A stretch of DNA of 64,000 nt from Parasponia andersonii (lineage: Eukaryota > Streptophyta > Magnoliopsida > Rosales > Cannabaceae): positions 3,261,733 to 3,325,732 of the forward strand of contig JXTB01000001.1 in NCBI GenBank assembly GCA_002914805.1, in the 5' to 3' direction. Shown in pieces: positions 47,790-61,858 of this stretch; within the stretch, counting starts at the first letter, position 1, and each line of letters begins with the position of its first letter. The notes beneath the pieces are model-generated. The model was not told the origin of the DNA, did not search any database, and saw only the letters and a program-made list of their open reading frames with translations. The translations under genes were made by a program, and so were the position numbers.

Positions 47790-47798
47790 AAACCCTAA
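47790..47798. promoter_or_regulatory. Telo-box (AAACCCTAA) upstream of the OBERON gene
   Basis: AAACCCTAA lies about 100 bp outside the likely 5' end of the minus-strand OBERON transcript. Telo-boxes are common near the starts of plant genes active in dividing cells. It also lies just before a plus-strand ATG with a good context, so it may serve either direction. Confidence 0.5.
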
Positions 47799-47816
47799 GC
47801 AAAGCGAAAGTCCACC

Positions 47817-47975
47817 ATGGTCAGGCTCAGGACTCGGATTTCAACGCTGAGGGGGTCACTCTTGACCGGTTCGTTTACCACGATTCTCTTGTGCAATGCT
47901 GACCTGTCGAGGTTAAGTTGGTCTTTGCACACGCCGAGTTCTTTGACTTTTACTGTTCATATTGTTACGCGCTGA
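47817..47975 (+). other. Small divergent ORF with strong ATG context, unassigned
   Basis: The ATG lies in tccaccATGGtc, a good plant start context, and opens 52 codons beginning MVRLRTRISTLRG. The start is Arg/Ser/Thr-rich and lacks acidic residues, somewhat like an organelle presequence. Another frame over the same bases also reads protein-like (DSDFNAEGVTLDRFVYHDS), ending in a stop. I recognise neither. It could be a remnant first exon, a divergent transcript from the OBERON promoter, or chance. Confidence 0.25.
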
Positions 47976-47989
47976 CTGCATCATTTTTT

Positions 47990-50900
47990 GAAAATAATAA
48001 TAATAACAAAATCAAGGTACCATTTCAAGCCCTGTCCGCGTTCTTATCTACTCACTTTTTTTTTTCGCTATTCCTTTCAATTAAATTTTTTTTTGTTTGA
48101 AAAACAAAACAATCATATTAAATTCACGTAAAAGTTACAATAATCAATCAATTATATATAATTTTTTATACTGAGAATCAAAAAACAATTTAAAGACTTA
48201 AAAATGATAATATTTTTGTAAATCTCGAAGTACCAATACTTCCGATGATAATCTTAGAAAAAATTTCTAACGATAAAATGGATCAATTTAATGACTCTTT
48301 TTAATCCTTTTTAATCCAAATTAGCGATTTTAATTGGTTCAGGATGAGATTTTATCAATTTTAATCTGCTAGAATAATTATCTCTCTAAATCTATATCAA
48401 AATTAATACAAATTTAGAAGATAACTAACTACTCAGAAACCTAAAAAGAAATTATAAATAATACAAATTATTATATATCTCCGTATACATCTAGATTATT
48501 TAGGTGAAAAACTATCTTTCTAAAAAAAAAGGATTATTGGAAAAAAAAAACTAAAAATAAATTAAAAAAAAAAAAAAGAGAGAAAAGCTTGTACCGGAGA
48601 GAGAAAAGGAACCTCTCCTTCGTAGGAAGATGTACCTATGGAAGAAAAAGCTTGTTGTGGTCCACGTCTGTTACAAAAGGGGGATTGATGTGGAGAGATG
48701 AGATGAGCAGATCGGAGGTCTTCTATCTAACTTCTTAAACTCTCGTTTCTATTAATTTTTCTCCCACTAAAATACCCATTTTGAAATTAGATAAATATAA
48801 AGAAAGAGAAAAACACAAACACACCTTAAATATTAATAAACTTCCCCCCAAACCACCTAACATTTGTATAAACTTTATCTTATAAAATGAATGTTCTGAT
48901 TTTTTTTTTTGAAGGAATTAATGTTTTGATTTAATTATTCCAAATTTGTACAGAAACTTAAAAATAAATAAATAAATAAAATTATAAATTTTGACTATTC
49001 TACAAAAACTAAAATAATTTTTGTTTTATGCAAATTAACTCTATGATAATTTAAGTTTACGCAAATGTGTACACTGTGAAGGCAAAGTAAATGTTTTTAA
49101 CAATAAAATGACTGAATTACCCCCTCATTAATCAATTACAAACATTTTAATTAGTAATATGTTATTGAACTTGTTTCATAACTACTCTTTCTCTCTCTCT
49201 CTTTTTTTTTCTTTAATTTAAAATATAAAGAAAAAAACCAGAAAAGTGACAACAAAAACCAAAATAATTGATATTTAAACATTTTTAATAAGTTAATGGG
49301 GTCCTTTAGTCTTTTACTCACTTAAAGTACACATTCGTATACATTGATAATGTCGATGCATTAATTTGCATAAATAAAAATTAGGTTAGGTTAGCATTAT
49401 AAAAAAGTCAAAAATTAAGGTATTTTGTTATTATTTCTAATTAACGTAGAAACTAAATTTCGTGATATTATAATCAAAACCACGTACTAATTGAATTAAA
49501 TTTGGTTAATGCTAATAGATCTCTATTTAACATGATTTTATGGTCCAAGTTTTTTTGAAAATATTTCCTCAACCAAAAGTGAATAAGAGATACCTCATCT
49601 TAATATTTCTAGTTACCGTTTATATAATCTCGTGCCACTTTCTCTATTGTCCCATCTTTTTTCTCAGCTTGTATCTTGAAATCACTGTGGTGTTTAAAGA
49701 TTTTTTGAAGTTTGTAACCCACGGAAAGGAGAGATCTCTTAAATCTCTCTATAAGGTAAGGATTTTTTTTTTCATTTCTTTTCTTTATTTTTTTCATTAT
49801 ATTAAGTCCTTCCGCTTCTGTGAATGTTGTGTACCATATATCTAGTTTTATGGATATTTTATCCCATCTGATTCTATATTAGTACATGTCTTTTTGTTAT
49901 TTTTATATTTCTTTTTGTTGGTGTTTCATGGATTTCCTTCCATATCTGAATGTTTGAGAGTCGGATCTGTGAGATTTGCCATATTAAGAGTATATTATGA
50001 AGTCTATTAATGAACGCTAATGGTCTAATGTGGCGTATATTAATGGGTGTCAAGGGTCTATTATGGTATTTATTTATGAACGCCTTCAAGGAGTAAATGA
50101 TGGTTCTAAGATCTGGCTTGGAAGTTGTTGTCTTTAGAAGTGGTAGAATTTATTTTGTCTGATTTTTGTGGGATTGACTCTTACATCTCATTGGACTTAG
50201 TCTCATACTTATTGGTAGTGGGTTTAGATATTTTTTCTCTTGGGTATAGTGCTCTTTTGGATCCTTTAATTGTATTTGATAGAGCCATTTAATTAGTTGT
50301 TAATATAATCATACGAGGAATTTTATTCAAAAAAAGTTACATTTTATATTATATTAGTAGTTTTGAATAATTGGGAGTTTTAATTCATAAATTTGAGCTT
50401 ATAATATTAAGATCATTTCTAATATATTATGCTAAAAAATGGTGTGTTAATGCTAAATTTAGCATGACATGTCAAATATAACATGCATTTTTTGAATTTT
50501 GCTCCAATGTGTATACGCTAAAAGAAATATTATGTTGTAATATAAACATTAATTTTATGCATAAAATACATTTTTTTCTATTATTAACTCTTATTATTTT
50601 ATCTTTCTTTCTTAAAAACCCAGTATTCTTCCTCAATAATTTTCTATCATGATCTCCATCTCACTAAATAGGGAAATCCTTTTGATCTCCCTCTCCAGTA
50701 TAATTTTTCTATTTTTTTTATTTTTTCTTTCAATAATTATTCCTTTTGTGTGAAGGTCTTGTTCCCATAAATTCGTTCTTGTGGGGGTTTTGTCTTGTTG
50801 AATTATAAATTTGTGAAGTTTTTGTTGTTTTATTTGTTATCCTATCAGAATCTAGATATGTGTAGATTTCATTAATTTTAATTAATTTTATTTTTTATTT

Positions 50901-53020
50901 TGTGTCTTTCTTCTATATTTGAATATTTTATAATCAAAATCTAAAAGAAATTCAATATAGATGTTGCATGGTTCACTAAGACGGAGTCTATTGAGGTTAA
51001 TATTTTACTTCGAGATTGTGAAGATTTGGATCTTATGGTGTCTTTGAGATTTACTGTCGATGCAATAGAAATTGATTTCAATATTGTTGTAAGTATGATG
51101 AACTCCTCTAACGGTATGTCTAGTAATACTACTAGTTATACGAGCTCTTTATTAAGAGATATCGTTGGTGGCTCTTGTTAATTCATCTTTCGGTCTAGGA
51201 ATGAAATAATCCATACACATGCTAAGCTTAGTTTTTCAGTATTCATAGTTTGTTTTATCATTAGGAGTTATCACACCCCACTTCCGAGGACGTGTGTCAT
51301 ATACCCATAAAGCAAAGTTCCATAAGTATGCAAAGTATCTTTCTATAACCTAATATAATTAAAAATAGTTAGTCCTCAATAAGTATCGATGTATAATATA
51401 AAATTTAATAATTCTTATAAAGTCTCTAAACATTCAAAATAAATACTAAACAATAGAAACTATAATCTAATAAATTCATGATAATCAACTTTTCAAGTCT
51501 TTATATTTTTCCAATCAATGTGAACAAATTCATCTTTTTGAATCATATACCATAGTTACTACTTACTACTAAATAAGTTCTCCTTTGTGAACATTTTAAC
51601 TGACAATCTTTAAAATCGAGGAGGAAGGAGAAATAAAATAGTGAATTAGAATTCTAGTAAGTAATTAGTTACCTTAACTAGATGGATCAAGTATATGTAA
51701 CCTAAAATCATTAATAAAAATTTTTAAGAACAAATTTGGTTTCAAAAAATAATACTTTCGAAAATAATCAAATAAAGATATATGGTAAATAATTTTACAA
51801 AAACAAGTAATAAGTTTCCAAATATATATTTTCGAATCTCATTTAGTCAATAATAATTTCAATTATACTTTTCAAAAATTTTTGATGACTGTAGCTATAC
51901 TTAAACCATGTAACTAAGTCCGAATCTATCACAAATAATCTTGTAGTCGGGTTGAATAAATAACTCTTATAGTTGGGTCTGAATCTACATGTTCAATCTC
52001 TGTAGCTAGTCTACTTTTAATACATACTATCCACATATAATCCTTATAGAATGAATCCACTATCTCCTTATAGTTTGTTTTTTCTAGAGAGATGAAATTG
52101 ATAAATAAAAACATGCATGAGATATTGCTATCCAAAATTAATTATCCTCCAAGTGGAATATAATTGAAGAGTCTCAAAACTAAAGCTAAAGGAAAAACAT
52201 AGATAAAAGGATATAAAATAAATAATAATATAATATAGTAGAGATACTAATAGTCTCGTTAACCCAACATATTTTTGGGGGAAAAAAAATTACACAAGTG
52301 CTTGAAAAGCCCAAAAAAAAAAGTTAACCTAATCCATTAAGTGAAATTCAGAATATTAGAGAACAAAGACGCTAATGGGAAAGAAAATAAAATCTATATT
52401 CTTTAAACAAAATATAAATTAGGAACAAAATCAAAATTAAAAATAATAAGTGAATAATATGAGACGATCAAACCCATTGTCAATAATTTAAATACTTCGA
52501 TTTGTATTTTATAAATAAGTCGCATAAGAGACTTTGTTATGAATATATAGTTCTGAAGAATTTCTATGATAAGGGATAATATTTGACAATGCAGTAACTT
52601 CAAACACAAAAAATAGTACGAAAAAAAAAAAGAAACTATACCTCTTAAATAATCACCTAAGCAAACTCTTAAAAAGAAGAAAGAAAAAACTATATGTTCA
52701 AGAAAGGAAGTAGAAGGAGGCCAGTTAGTGAGTAAAAGGAAAGGAATCAGGTTAAAGGAATACATTTATAGAAATAGGGTTTAAATTGCACAAAGTTTAT
52801 AATTTAGGATATTTTTCTTTAGGATAATATTAAAAAAAATATATAACTTTTAATTGTTTATCAAATTTCACCATTTATATATATATATATATAGTGAAAG
52901 TTGGAGTTAAAATTATTAAAACTAAATGCTTATAATATTACAAATTAGATAACATAATCCAAAAAACAAAAAGAATTTTTGTTTGTTTTAAAGTAATTTT
53001 TATTGGATGACTAAGAGATT
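47990..53020. other. AT-rich intergenic, no gene seen
   Basis: Long AT-rich sequence with no recognised domain on either strand. A phrase at about 51272-51296 (cacaccccacttccgaggacg) resembles the start region of some plant LTRs, but no paired repeat was seen. Confidence 0.55.
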
Positions 53021-53029
53021 ACTGATCAT

Positions 53030-54370
53030 TTGTTGGTATAGATAATAGGCTTACTATTGCAGATTTTATAATTGCTACGCAAGTGTATGTGCCAAACAAT
53101 TAATATAGTAGCGAGTTGAGTATCGTCTCCATATGGATTGATTGCCAAGTTAATTATAAAAACTAAATATCAAACAAGATAGTTTTAAGAAATGAATAAT
53201 AAGAATTTGCAATAAACTAGTAAAATCTAAATGAAGCAGACAGAAATGTAAATAGTAAACAGAAATGACATAATCAAAGCAGTTGATTATAAATCAATGG
53301 TGGGATTAAGCTGAGATTACTAAATCTTCCTCGGTTGCAAATCTGGATATAAATGCTATAGTAATGCTTATGGCAAAATCGCTATAGTTAACTGAAAATT
53401 CAATATGCACATAATAATCTTCTAAATTTATCATGTTTAAAGCTCTTCAAACTAGATTTGATATATTCTTATGTTGAACTAGTTTTCAAAATACCATTTA
53501 TAACATCAATTTTCATGAGTTATGCATAGTAATAATATATTCTTATACTATTACTAATTCAAAGATCTATTAAAGAGATACTCGAAACATGCAGCATTCA
53601 AGCTATATCCAACTAAGATTAATCTTTCTAGAATCAATCCTAATTTATTTATCCTAAATATTAGTCGCTAAACAATAATAGAAATTAAAAATTAAGCTCA
53701 ATTGAATGAAGTAAAGGAAATTTCCATAAACATCAAAACAACATTTAACCAATCATTACAACTTTAGATTCATCATAATCCTAGCTAAGAAGAACTTAGC
53801 TCATATTTCGGGGCTCAAAAATCAACAACCCAAAATATTCCATTGATTACAGAAAAATTCAAAAAAAGAAAAAGAAATTAAATACAAAAAAATTGAAAGA
53901 AGTAAGAAAAATTCTAGTTGGATGATGATAATTTGAGTTCCCTACTGCTAGTTCTTCCTCTTCTTCGTCCTTTCTTTTCTGTACTATCCTTCATTTATTT
54001 CTTTCCTTCATTTTTCATATCCTTCTCTTAGCTCAGCCGCCACTCCTCTCCCATTTCTAATAGTACTTTTTCATTTTATATTAGAGTATGTGAGGTACTT
54101 AACATATGTGTCAACTAAGTAAAAAAGTGAGGACCACTTTAGTAGGTAAGATACTTTAACATATGTGCCAGCCAAATAAATGAGCGAAGACCACTTTAGC
54201 TATACCTTCTCTTAGTTAGCATGTGCTAGCTAGAAATAAAATCTACCACATAGTATTACTTCGATGCTGTTATAGTAAAGTTGATGCCAACTTTTTGCTC
54301 AAGTTCAGTTTTTCTTCCAATGGACTGCCATTTAAAATTCTGCAAAATTCAAATCTAGAATTCAATAATT
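53030..54370. mobile_element. Possible non-coding LTR-type repeat
   Basis: Near 53075-53160 the sequence reads acgcaagtgtatgtgcc, then agcgagttgagtatcgtctc and ccatatggattgat. This style of phrase recurs in plant non-autonomous LTR elements. No coding capacity is visible in the following kilobase. The boundaries are guesses and no terminal repeats were confirmed. Confidence 0.3.
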
Positions 54371-55180
54371 TTATTAAAAATTAAGAAAAAAATAAAATAA
54401 ATATTAACTAAGTTAAACTTTAAACACCAAAAAGAAGAAAAAAAAAACTAAAATAAAACAAGCAAAGACATTTAGACTAGACATTTTATTTCTTTAAACC
54501 ACTATTCTAAGACTAAAAACAAACTTCACATACTGTTTACGTGGAAACCAATAGAAAATTTTATAGAATAAAGATGTTTTTACAATAATTTTATATCCTA
54601 ATTTTGAATATACACGTGAATTTTTTTAATAAAAAAAACATAAATATCAATCAAAAGATTTTAATTGATATTAATAAAAAAACGTAAATATTTTTTTGCA
54701 AAAAGGCTGTAGATTTTTTATGATATTGTCCCTATTTCGTTTTTTTTTTTTTTTCAATTAATCTTTTTGTAAAATAAACTAATCTTTTTTCCTGCTAAGT
54801 GCCAAACAACTAATTTGAAAAAAAAAAAAAATTAATTAGTTTTTCACTTAATAAACAATTTGTCTATTTACTTACTACATGCCAAGATTAGAAAGGAAAG
54901 GAGAAAAAAAAAAAAAAGAAAAAAGAGGAGACAGTGGTGAGTGACGGTTTTGTTTTTGTTAATCAAGGGCAGCAGCCTGAATTCACCTCCCTCCCTAATA
55001 ATACGTCTCTGCTTCTTACTTACTCTGTAACCAAGCTCATCGCTCTCTCTGTTCTGGTTTGATTCAGCTCTCTCAGTTAACAGTTCTTCCATCTCAGCTA
55101 ATTTTCATTTTCCAAATACTGAGTTCATTCCTTCTTTCTTCCTTCTGATTTAGTTTCTGTTTTTCTTTAAATTACATTTC

Positions 55181-55199
55181 TAGGGTTTCTCTAGGGTTT
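55181..55199 (+). promoter_or_regulatory. Two telo-boxes before the USP39 start
   Basis: TAGGGTTT (reverse of AAACCCTA) occurs at 55181-55188 and 55192-55199, about 60-80 bp upstream of the ATG. This is a usual place for telo-boxes in plant housekeeping and RNA-processing genes. Confidence 0.6.
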
Positions 55200-55258
55200 T
55201 GGTTTTTTTTTTTTTTCCCCCTCAAGCTTTCATTTTGAGTGATTGGAATTTGAAGGAC

Positions 55259-58200
55259 ATGAAACCCAAGAGAGAGCGTGAGAAGAGTGATTTTGCAAGT
55301 GTGAGCCAGGATGGGGTGGTCGCTGATTCTGACCCAAAGCGCCACAAACCCATTCCCCCTTCTGCCTCTGAGAACCCCCTTCTTCCCGGTTTCAATTATG
55401 GCGATGAGGATGAAGACGATGAGAGCTTGAGGCCTCCCCCGCCTCGTAACGGCCATACTGGAACCCCAAATGGGAATGGGGTTCAACAAGAGGAGAACGA
55501 GGATGATGATGATGATGATGAATTCCCTGTTGACCAGTTCAAGAGAAGCCGTGACATTGAGGTCAGAAGGGATTGCCCCTATCTGGATACCGTTAATCGC
55601 CAGGTATATTACGTTTACTTTACTTTTATCACCTATTAATTCATAATATGCTTGCTTTACTGACCCTGTTCTTCATTTTGTGTAATGTTGGTTGTTTGTT
55701 TGATTTTTGCAGGTTTTGGATTTCGATTTCGAGAGGTTTTGCTCCGTTTCTTTGTCCAATTTGAATGTGTACGCCTGTTTGGTTTGTGGCAAGTATTACC
55801 AAGGAAGAGGGAAGAAATCTCATGCGTACACTCATAGCCTGGAAGCTGGACACCATGTCTACATAAATCTTCGAACTGAAAAGGTTTATTGCCTTCCTGA
55901 TGGATATGAGATTAGTGATCCTTCGTTAGATGATATTCGACATGTTCTAAATCCGAGGTTTGTTTTCTTTTTCTCCTTTATTGTTTTCGCTTGCCAACTT
56001 CTCTCTTGCTCGTCTTTCACTCTATTAGGTGTGTCATGTGGGAGCTTGAAAATGAGATGAAACTTATATTGTATTCTTTGGTTACCTTATATGTGTGCTA
56101 TAGTTTGATGGTCTTAGCATTTTCCTTTTTTATTTGTATCAACAGGAAAACACAAATAATCGCTTAGACGTCTAGTTAATGCATTAATGCATATTTTTCT
56201 CCAGTGAAAGTTAGAAATGAATGCATTTTCAAAGCTGTTTACTTGGCTACATCTAAGTATATACGTGCAGACACTTGACTGGTGATAATGGCAGGTTCAC
56301 TGAGGAACAAGTTGAAAAACTTGACAAAACTAAGCAGTGGTCTAGGGCACTTGATGGTTCTGATTACCTTCCTGGAATGGTACTCTATTTTATTTTGAGT
56401 ATGCCTTCTAGTTGTTATTATTGTATGTTCTCCAAATATTAGTACTCAATTGATTCTTAGTACTCAATTTTGATTCTTGGTACTCAATTTTGATTCTTAG
56501 TATGCCCTCTGGTTGTTATTGTTGTATGTTCTCCAAATATTATTGTATGTCCTCCAAAATGGTAGTTGTGGACCATTTCTCAGTTTAATTGTGTTGTCTT
56601 GATTTTGCAAATTTACAGGTGGGGCTTAATAATATTAAGGAAACTGATTTTGTGAATGTCACAATTCAGTCTTTAATGAGAGTTACTCCCTTAAGAAACT
56701 TTTTCCTCATTCCTAAGAATTATCAACACTGCAAATCACCACTTGTACATCGATTTGGAGAGCTCACACGAAAGATTTGGCATGCGAGGAACTTTAAAGG
56801 ACAGGTTTGTCAATGCCGGGTCTTGATTAAAGGCTGATCTATCATTATTGAATATGAAATGATTGTTTTCTACTTGTAATTGTCTGTAGGTGAGCCCTCA
56901 TGAGTTTCTCCAGGCTGTAATGAAAGCCAGCAAGAAGAGATTTAGAATAGGGGCACAGTCTGATCCTGTCGAGTTTATGTCCTGGCTTCTTAACACGCTG
57001 CACTCGGATCTTAGAAGTTCAAAGAAAAACAGCAGCATCATTCATGAGTGCTTTCAGGTTCTATCTCTATTCTCACTTTTGCCTTGTTCATTTTGTTTTT
57101 GCTTGTTGTTGCATTATGCGTGTGCATTATCTGAAATTGTAAATTGTGGCTTGCTCCTATGATTTACTGTGATTGTTATAAAATTATCTTTGCTGATAGG
57201 GAGAACTGGAAGTCGTGAAAGAGATTCCTAACAAAACTATTGCTGAAAAGAAAGAAAATGATGATGACCTGGATGGTCCTTCAAAACCTACAGATGGAGT
57301 TACTGAAAACAATGGCGTCATCACAGAAACTTACAGAATGCCATTCTTAATGCTTGGACTGGATTTGCCACCACCTCCTCTGTTCCAAGATGTGATGGAG
57401 AAAAATATAATACCACAGGTAACGAGACAGTTTTTCTTTCTTGTATTGTTGTATATATGATCAAGCAATACAATATTAGGCTTTTACCTTTTGGTGTATT
57501 GAAATTGGAAGTGTTTAGCGAAGCCTTTAACATTTAAGTTCTCATTGATAATTCTAAAAGTAAAACTTATTAAGATGTGTAAACTAAAAATATCACACAT
57601 TAACATTGAATTCAAATAAATTCACCTTTATCTCTCTTTGTTTTAAGGTTAATTTAAGTTGTGGGTTGTCTTTCAAATTGTGAAACTTAAGATATTTAAA
57701 TTGTTCGGGCCACTTGATTGAGAATTGTCACTGTCTAAATAGCTACTTAATGCATTTCTGCGTTTTTATATGCCTGTGAAAAGAGATGCAATTTGATACG
57801 CTGTTGTGCTTTTTTGACACTTCATTTAGTTTTAAGTGTTCTCATAATTCGGTGGAAATATCCACATCATAAATATTAAATTAAGGGGTCTAGTCTGTCA
57901 GGTTTTCAGCTTATGCCATGGGTAGGCATTAAATCGGATTTGTTTATAGGTTCCTCTGTTCAACATTCTGAAGAAATTTGATGGGGAGATGGTGACTGAA
58001 GTAGTTCGTCCTCGCATAGCAAGAATGAGGTATCAGGTCACGAGATTACCGCAATATATCATTCTCCACATGAGGCGATTCACGAAAAACAATTTCTTTG
58101 TTGAGAAGAATCCTACTTTAGGTGAGACTAGACACCATTTGGAAATACTTTACAGGGTCCTGCAGTGACACAGGATTTTTAGCTTTTCTGGTGTACCTTT

Positions 58201-58579
58201 GGTGCGAATTGATTATTTTTGTTGCAGTTAACTTTCCTGTGAAGAATCTTGAATTGAAGGACTACATCCCCTTGCCAACACCTAAAGAAAATGAGAGATT
58301 TCGCTCAAAGTACGATTTAATTGCCAATGTTGTTCATGATGGAAAACCTGGTGAGGGTTCATACAGGGTATTTGTACAGAGAAAGTCAGAAGAATTATGG
58401 TAATTGACTTTCATATTGATTTATATTAGTGTAGGCAACGTAACAACCGTTTGATTAACATAATGTTGGATTATATTTTTCCCAGGTACGAGATGCAGGA
58501 TTTGCATGTTTCAGAAACCCTTCCTCAAATGGTTGCTCTCTCCGAGGCTTATATGCAGATATATGAACAACAGCAGTAA
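55259..58579 (+). CDS. USP39: USP39/Sad1-like tri-snRNP protein (inactive ubiquitin protease fold)
   Basis: Nine exons join in frame: 55259-55603, 55713-55957, 56295-56379, 56619-56804, 56890-57057, 57200-57418, 57950-58121, 58228-58399 and 58486-58579, giving 561 aa, close to human USP39 (565). The N-terminus is acidic and charged. A ZnF-UBP domain follows (CLVCGKYYQGRG, HAYTHSLEAGHHVYINL), then a USP fold from GLNNIKETDFVN near residue 227. The catalytic Cys position is Asp (about 235), and the usual His of the GHY box is Ser (GEGSYRVF), so it is expected to be catalytically dead, as in the family. The family is part of U4/U6.U5 tri-snRNP and needed for pre-mRNA splicing in the nucleus. The ATG at 55259 is the first Met of the open frame. 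A candidate poly(A) signal lies 360 bp after the stop. Confidence 0.96.
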
Positions 58580-58938
58580 CATTGGATAGTTTTTTAAATT
58601 CCATAATACTGTTTAGATGGTTGAGTGCAGTTATATGACTGCGGAGAATAGGAAATTTTATGGATGGAGAGAGTATTGGCCTTTTGAGGTAGCTGATTTT
58701 TCAGTGTGGTCACTGCCTCAGAGCTTCCTCATATTTGTTCGATCGAGATTGTATGGATTATTTCTGCTATGGAAACATTGAAAAAAAGCAATTTTCTGTT
58801 GTTTTTGACTCCAACCAAGCCATGAGCCATCCATCTTTTAGAACATAAATCCTCCTTTCAAATAGTCTGCGTTTAATTTGTACAATACTGCAAACGCCAT
58901 TGTAATTTTCTAAAGGATAATCTGTCTTTTAATACAAG

Positions 58939-58944
58939 AATAAA
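58939..58944 (+). terminator. Candidate AATAAA polyadenylation signal for USP39
   Basis: AATAAA lies about 360 bp downstream of the stop in AT-rich sequence. The position is reasonable for a plant 3' end, but plant signals are loose and others are possible. Confidence 0.4.
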
Positions 58945-58949
58945 AGACA

Positions 58950-61858
58950 TAACAAAACGATTTTAATTTGTTGAAATTAAATGCATGTCAAGGTTTTCAA
59001 ACCTGCATGTTGCTGTGGCATACTGCACTACTTGGGACTCCGTTAATGTTTTCTTGTGCTGTGCATTATTAATGGTTTTGTATTTGTGCCAAATTTTTGT
59101 TGTGATTGATTTAATATTCAGTACTTTCTATGACACGAAGAGTAGTGTGTGCTCCAATTATCTGGTTATAGCTAAGCTCCTATGGCGAACATCATCCACG
59201 AAATGATGGAACCAACAATTGCGACATTCAACATCATTGGTTGCCAAGTTTCTTATTTTAATGGCATCAATGTGTGTGTGTCATGGTTCAAACTCAGAAC
59301 ACCCCTTTGATGTTTGAGGTAATAGGATTAACCTAACTGCTCATTCGTTTGCCTGTTGCGCCTTTTCACCTTCATATTGTTAACATAGCTTATCATGTGT
59401 ATCTTTCAAACCAAACCCTGCACATAATTAGGAGTTTTAAGACCAATACGAATTTCTCAAATAAAATAGCAATCTGCTTAAAGTAGACAATACCTTCAAC
59501 GGTGTTTTCCCTTTTAACTCAAACGCATAACGGAGGACAAAATAAATGCATTTTTCTACTTTGCAGTATAATGATGTCAATTACTTCATAAATGTACACA
59601 CCATTTAACTTAATGCACCTCATTAATGAATACCAGTGCTAATAAATCACAAAAATTGCCATAAGATGATGACGGTGGTCAAACACAACTTACATCTCTC
59701 CCAAAATACACACTTCTTGTTCTCTGTAACAGTCGATTTAGAATTCCAATTAGAGCTCTGGTTCAAACTACTGCAATTTTTCGTAATAATTTGATATATC
59801 TAGGATCTTTACTCAATAGGTCATAACAGTATCTCCCATTACAACACCTACTCATAAAAGACAAAAGTCCGAACTTACTACTTAGAAGATCGTTATGCCC
59901 CAGTGGCCAGTGTACATCTTTCCCAAATACCAAAACTACTAAATCATTGTGACTAATGCTTTTATCAATAATGAATCTTATTCTTTTAGTACCGTAAGAG
60001 GCGGACAAAAATTAAACACCAACTAAGCAAAATTTACTTGCTAAAAGAAGAAATTAACTTTACCAAAAGAGAGAGAGAGAGAGAGAGAGGGAGAGAGGAG
60101 ACTACGAAAAAGAATGCTTTCGAGAAATGATATGGGAATTAGACTTAGGCACATATCCTCAACTCGAAAAAAAAAAAGGCTTTTTTTTCTTCTTCTTTTT
60201 CGTCTCTTTATTGAGGGCAAATAAATCCGCTATTATAAAATAAGTATCTTTTAGAATAAAAGATTCATTTAGAAGAAAAGAATCAGATAAGTTCATTTTC
60301 TACTTCCAAGAGACTAATATACCTAAACCATGGGTAATTTTCTCAACTTCATGAAAAACATAGTTAACTACAATACTTGAAAAATAAGAAAAATAAGCTA
60401 AATACACCCAATAGTAAGTCACCAATCTCGGAATGACATATTAAAACATCACGAAGAGCTTGGACTATTATTAATGTGTCTGACTCTAAATATTTGAGAT
60501 TTAGGCGAACAAACTCCCCAGTTTTGACAATTTCCTTAATTATGACATTTCTGGTGAAAACGGGTAATATGCAGTTTAAACTTGGACAAAGAAATAAAAA
60601 AAAAAAATTAAAGGCTCATAAGGCCGTTAGTCTAGAAAAAAGCAAGGGAGAAAATACACCGTGTAAAGGTGTGCATGGGATTCAAAAATCACATTTATAG
60701 TAAATGACGTCAAATTATGATTATACGTTAGATAACTGGGCCATACTGTAAAAATGGCTATGTAGTTCCTTGTTTTAATGACATTTTATTATCCTAAAGG
60801 ACAAACCTAGTTTAGGAATCATTTTAAGTATTTACACCCATAGGTCTATTATAAAAAAAATAGATCCACAAATATTATCAAAATTAATTTTCTTTATCGT
60901 GTTATACATCTAAAATTATTTCTCTATATAGTAATAAACTTTGAAATACTTTTTTCTTCAATAACTCTCAAATTGATTTTGCTACCATTGCTACTTACAG
61001 TACCCTTATCCCAATCCCAATCACGGCTAACTTCCATTAGACCAAGAGCTTAATATTTTGACCATGGTCGAACATGCATTCTTCACTTGCCTTTTTTCGA
61101 TATGGTAAAAAATTTTCGACCATTGTCGAGTTGGGGATAAAATTAGAATTCAAAATTTTTTATTAAATAAAAAGTCATAATTTTGTAAACGATCGTTAGT
61201 TTGTCTCTATTTTTTTATCACATGCTTTAAAATTGGGACAAAATTGATAATATTCCTCAATTTTTTGTGTTTAGATTTTCTATTTTAGGAGTTATTGTTT
61301 CATCTTTGTTAGTAGGTTCAATATATATATATATATATATATACAAATAAATTAACGGTCAAATCAAACTCTATAACCTGCTATTTATGAAAGGATGATG
61401 CTATGTGTACCAAAATTTTTACCAAATTTTTAGTATCAATAATTTTGATACACATAGTATTATCTATTTATGAAAATATCTCCTTGATATTTGAGGAGAC
61501 TTAAGGTTCTTATGCAACAATGGAATCGAAATAGAAAACATTGTAACATACCGGTCAAATCCCAAACAAACTAATTTAATATCTTTTAACCAATAACCGG
61601 ATCCCGAACAAACTAATTTAATTACTAAAATTCAGAAAACAAAGTTTTTGGAAACTAGAGAAAAATGTTGCTTGAAACTAATCTGGTTACTGGAAATCGC
61701 AAAACAATTTAGTTATTAGAAACTAGGAAACTAATTTTGTTACTAGAAATCATTTTAGTTCTTGTAAACCAAAATATTTAAAAAAATGCCACTGAATGTC
61801 ATATGAAAAAATAATTATTTTGGGAAGATAGTATTTTTGGTATTATTTTTAAAAACTA
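58950..61858. other. AT-rich intergenic
   Basis: No recognised gene. A (GA)n run lies at 60067-60100 and a (TA)n run at 61321-61343. An 81-codon minus-strand frame at 59763-60008 has no recognisable domain. Confidence 0.55.

Noticed and set aside
51272..52800. Possible solo LTR starting near cacaccccacttccgagg
   Set aside because: Only one resembling phrase; no TG...CA boundaries, target duplication or second copy was seen.
55199..55258. A longer N-terminus for USP39 from 55199
   Set aside because: The codon at 55199 is TTG inside the telo-box/T-rich leader; the first ATG, at 55259, matches the family start MKPKRERE.
59763..60008. An 81-codon minus-strand ORF
   Set aside because: It reads fairly protein-like, but I recognise no domain, and no splice partners or promoter are visible. 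Kept as non-coding.
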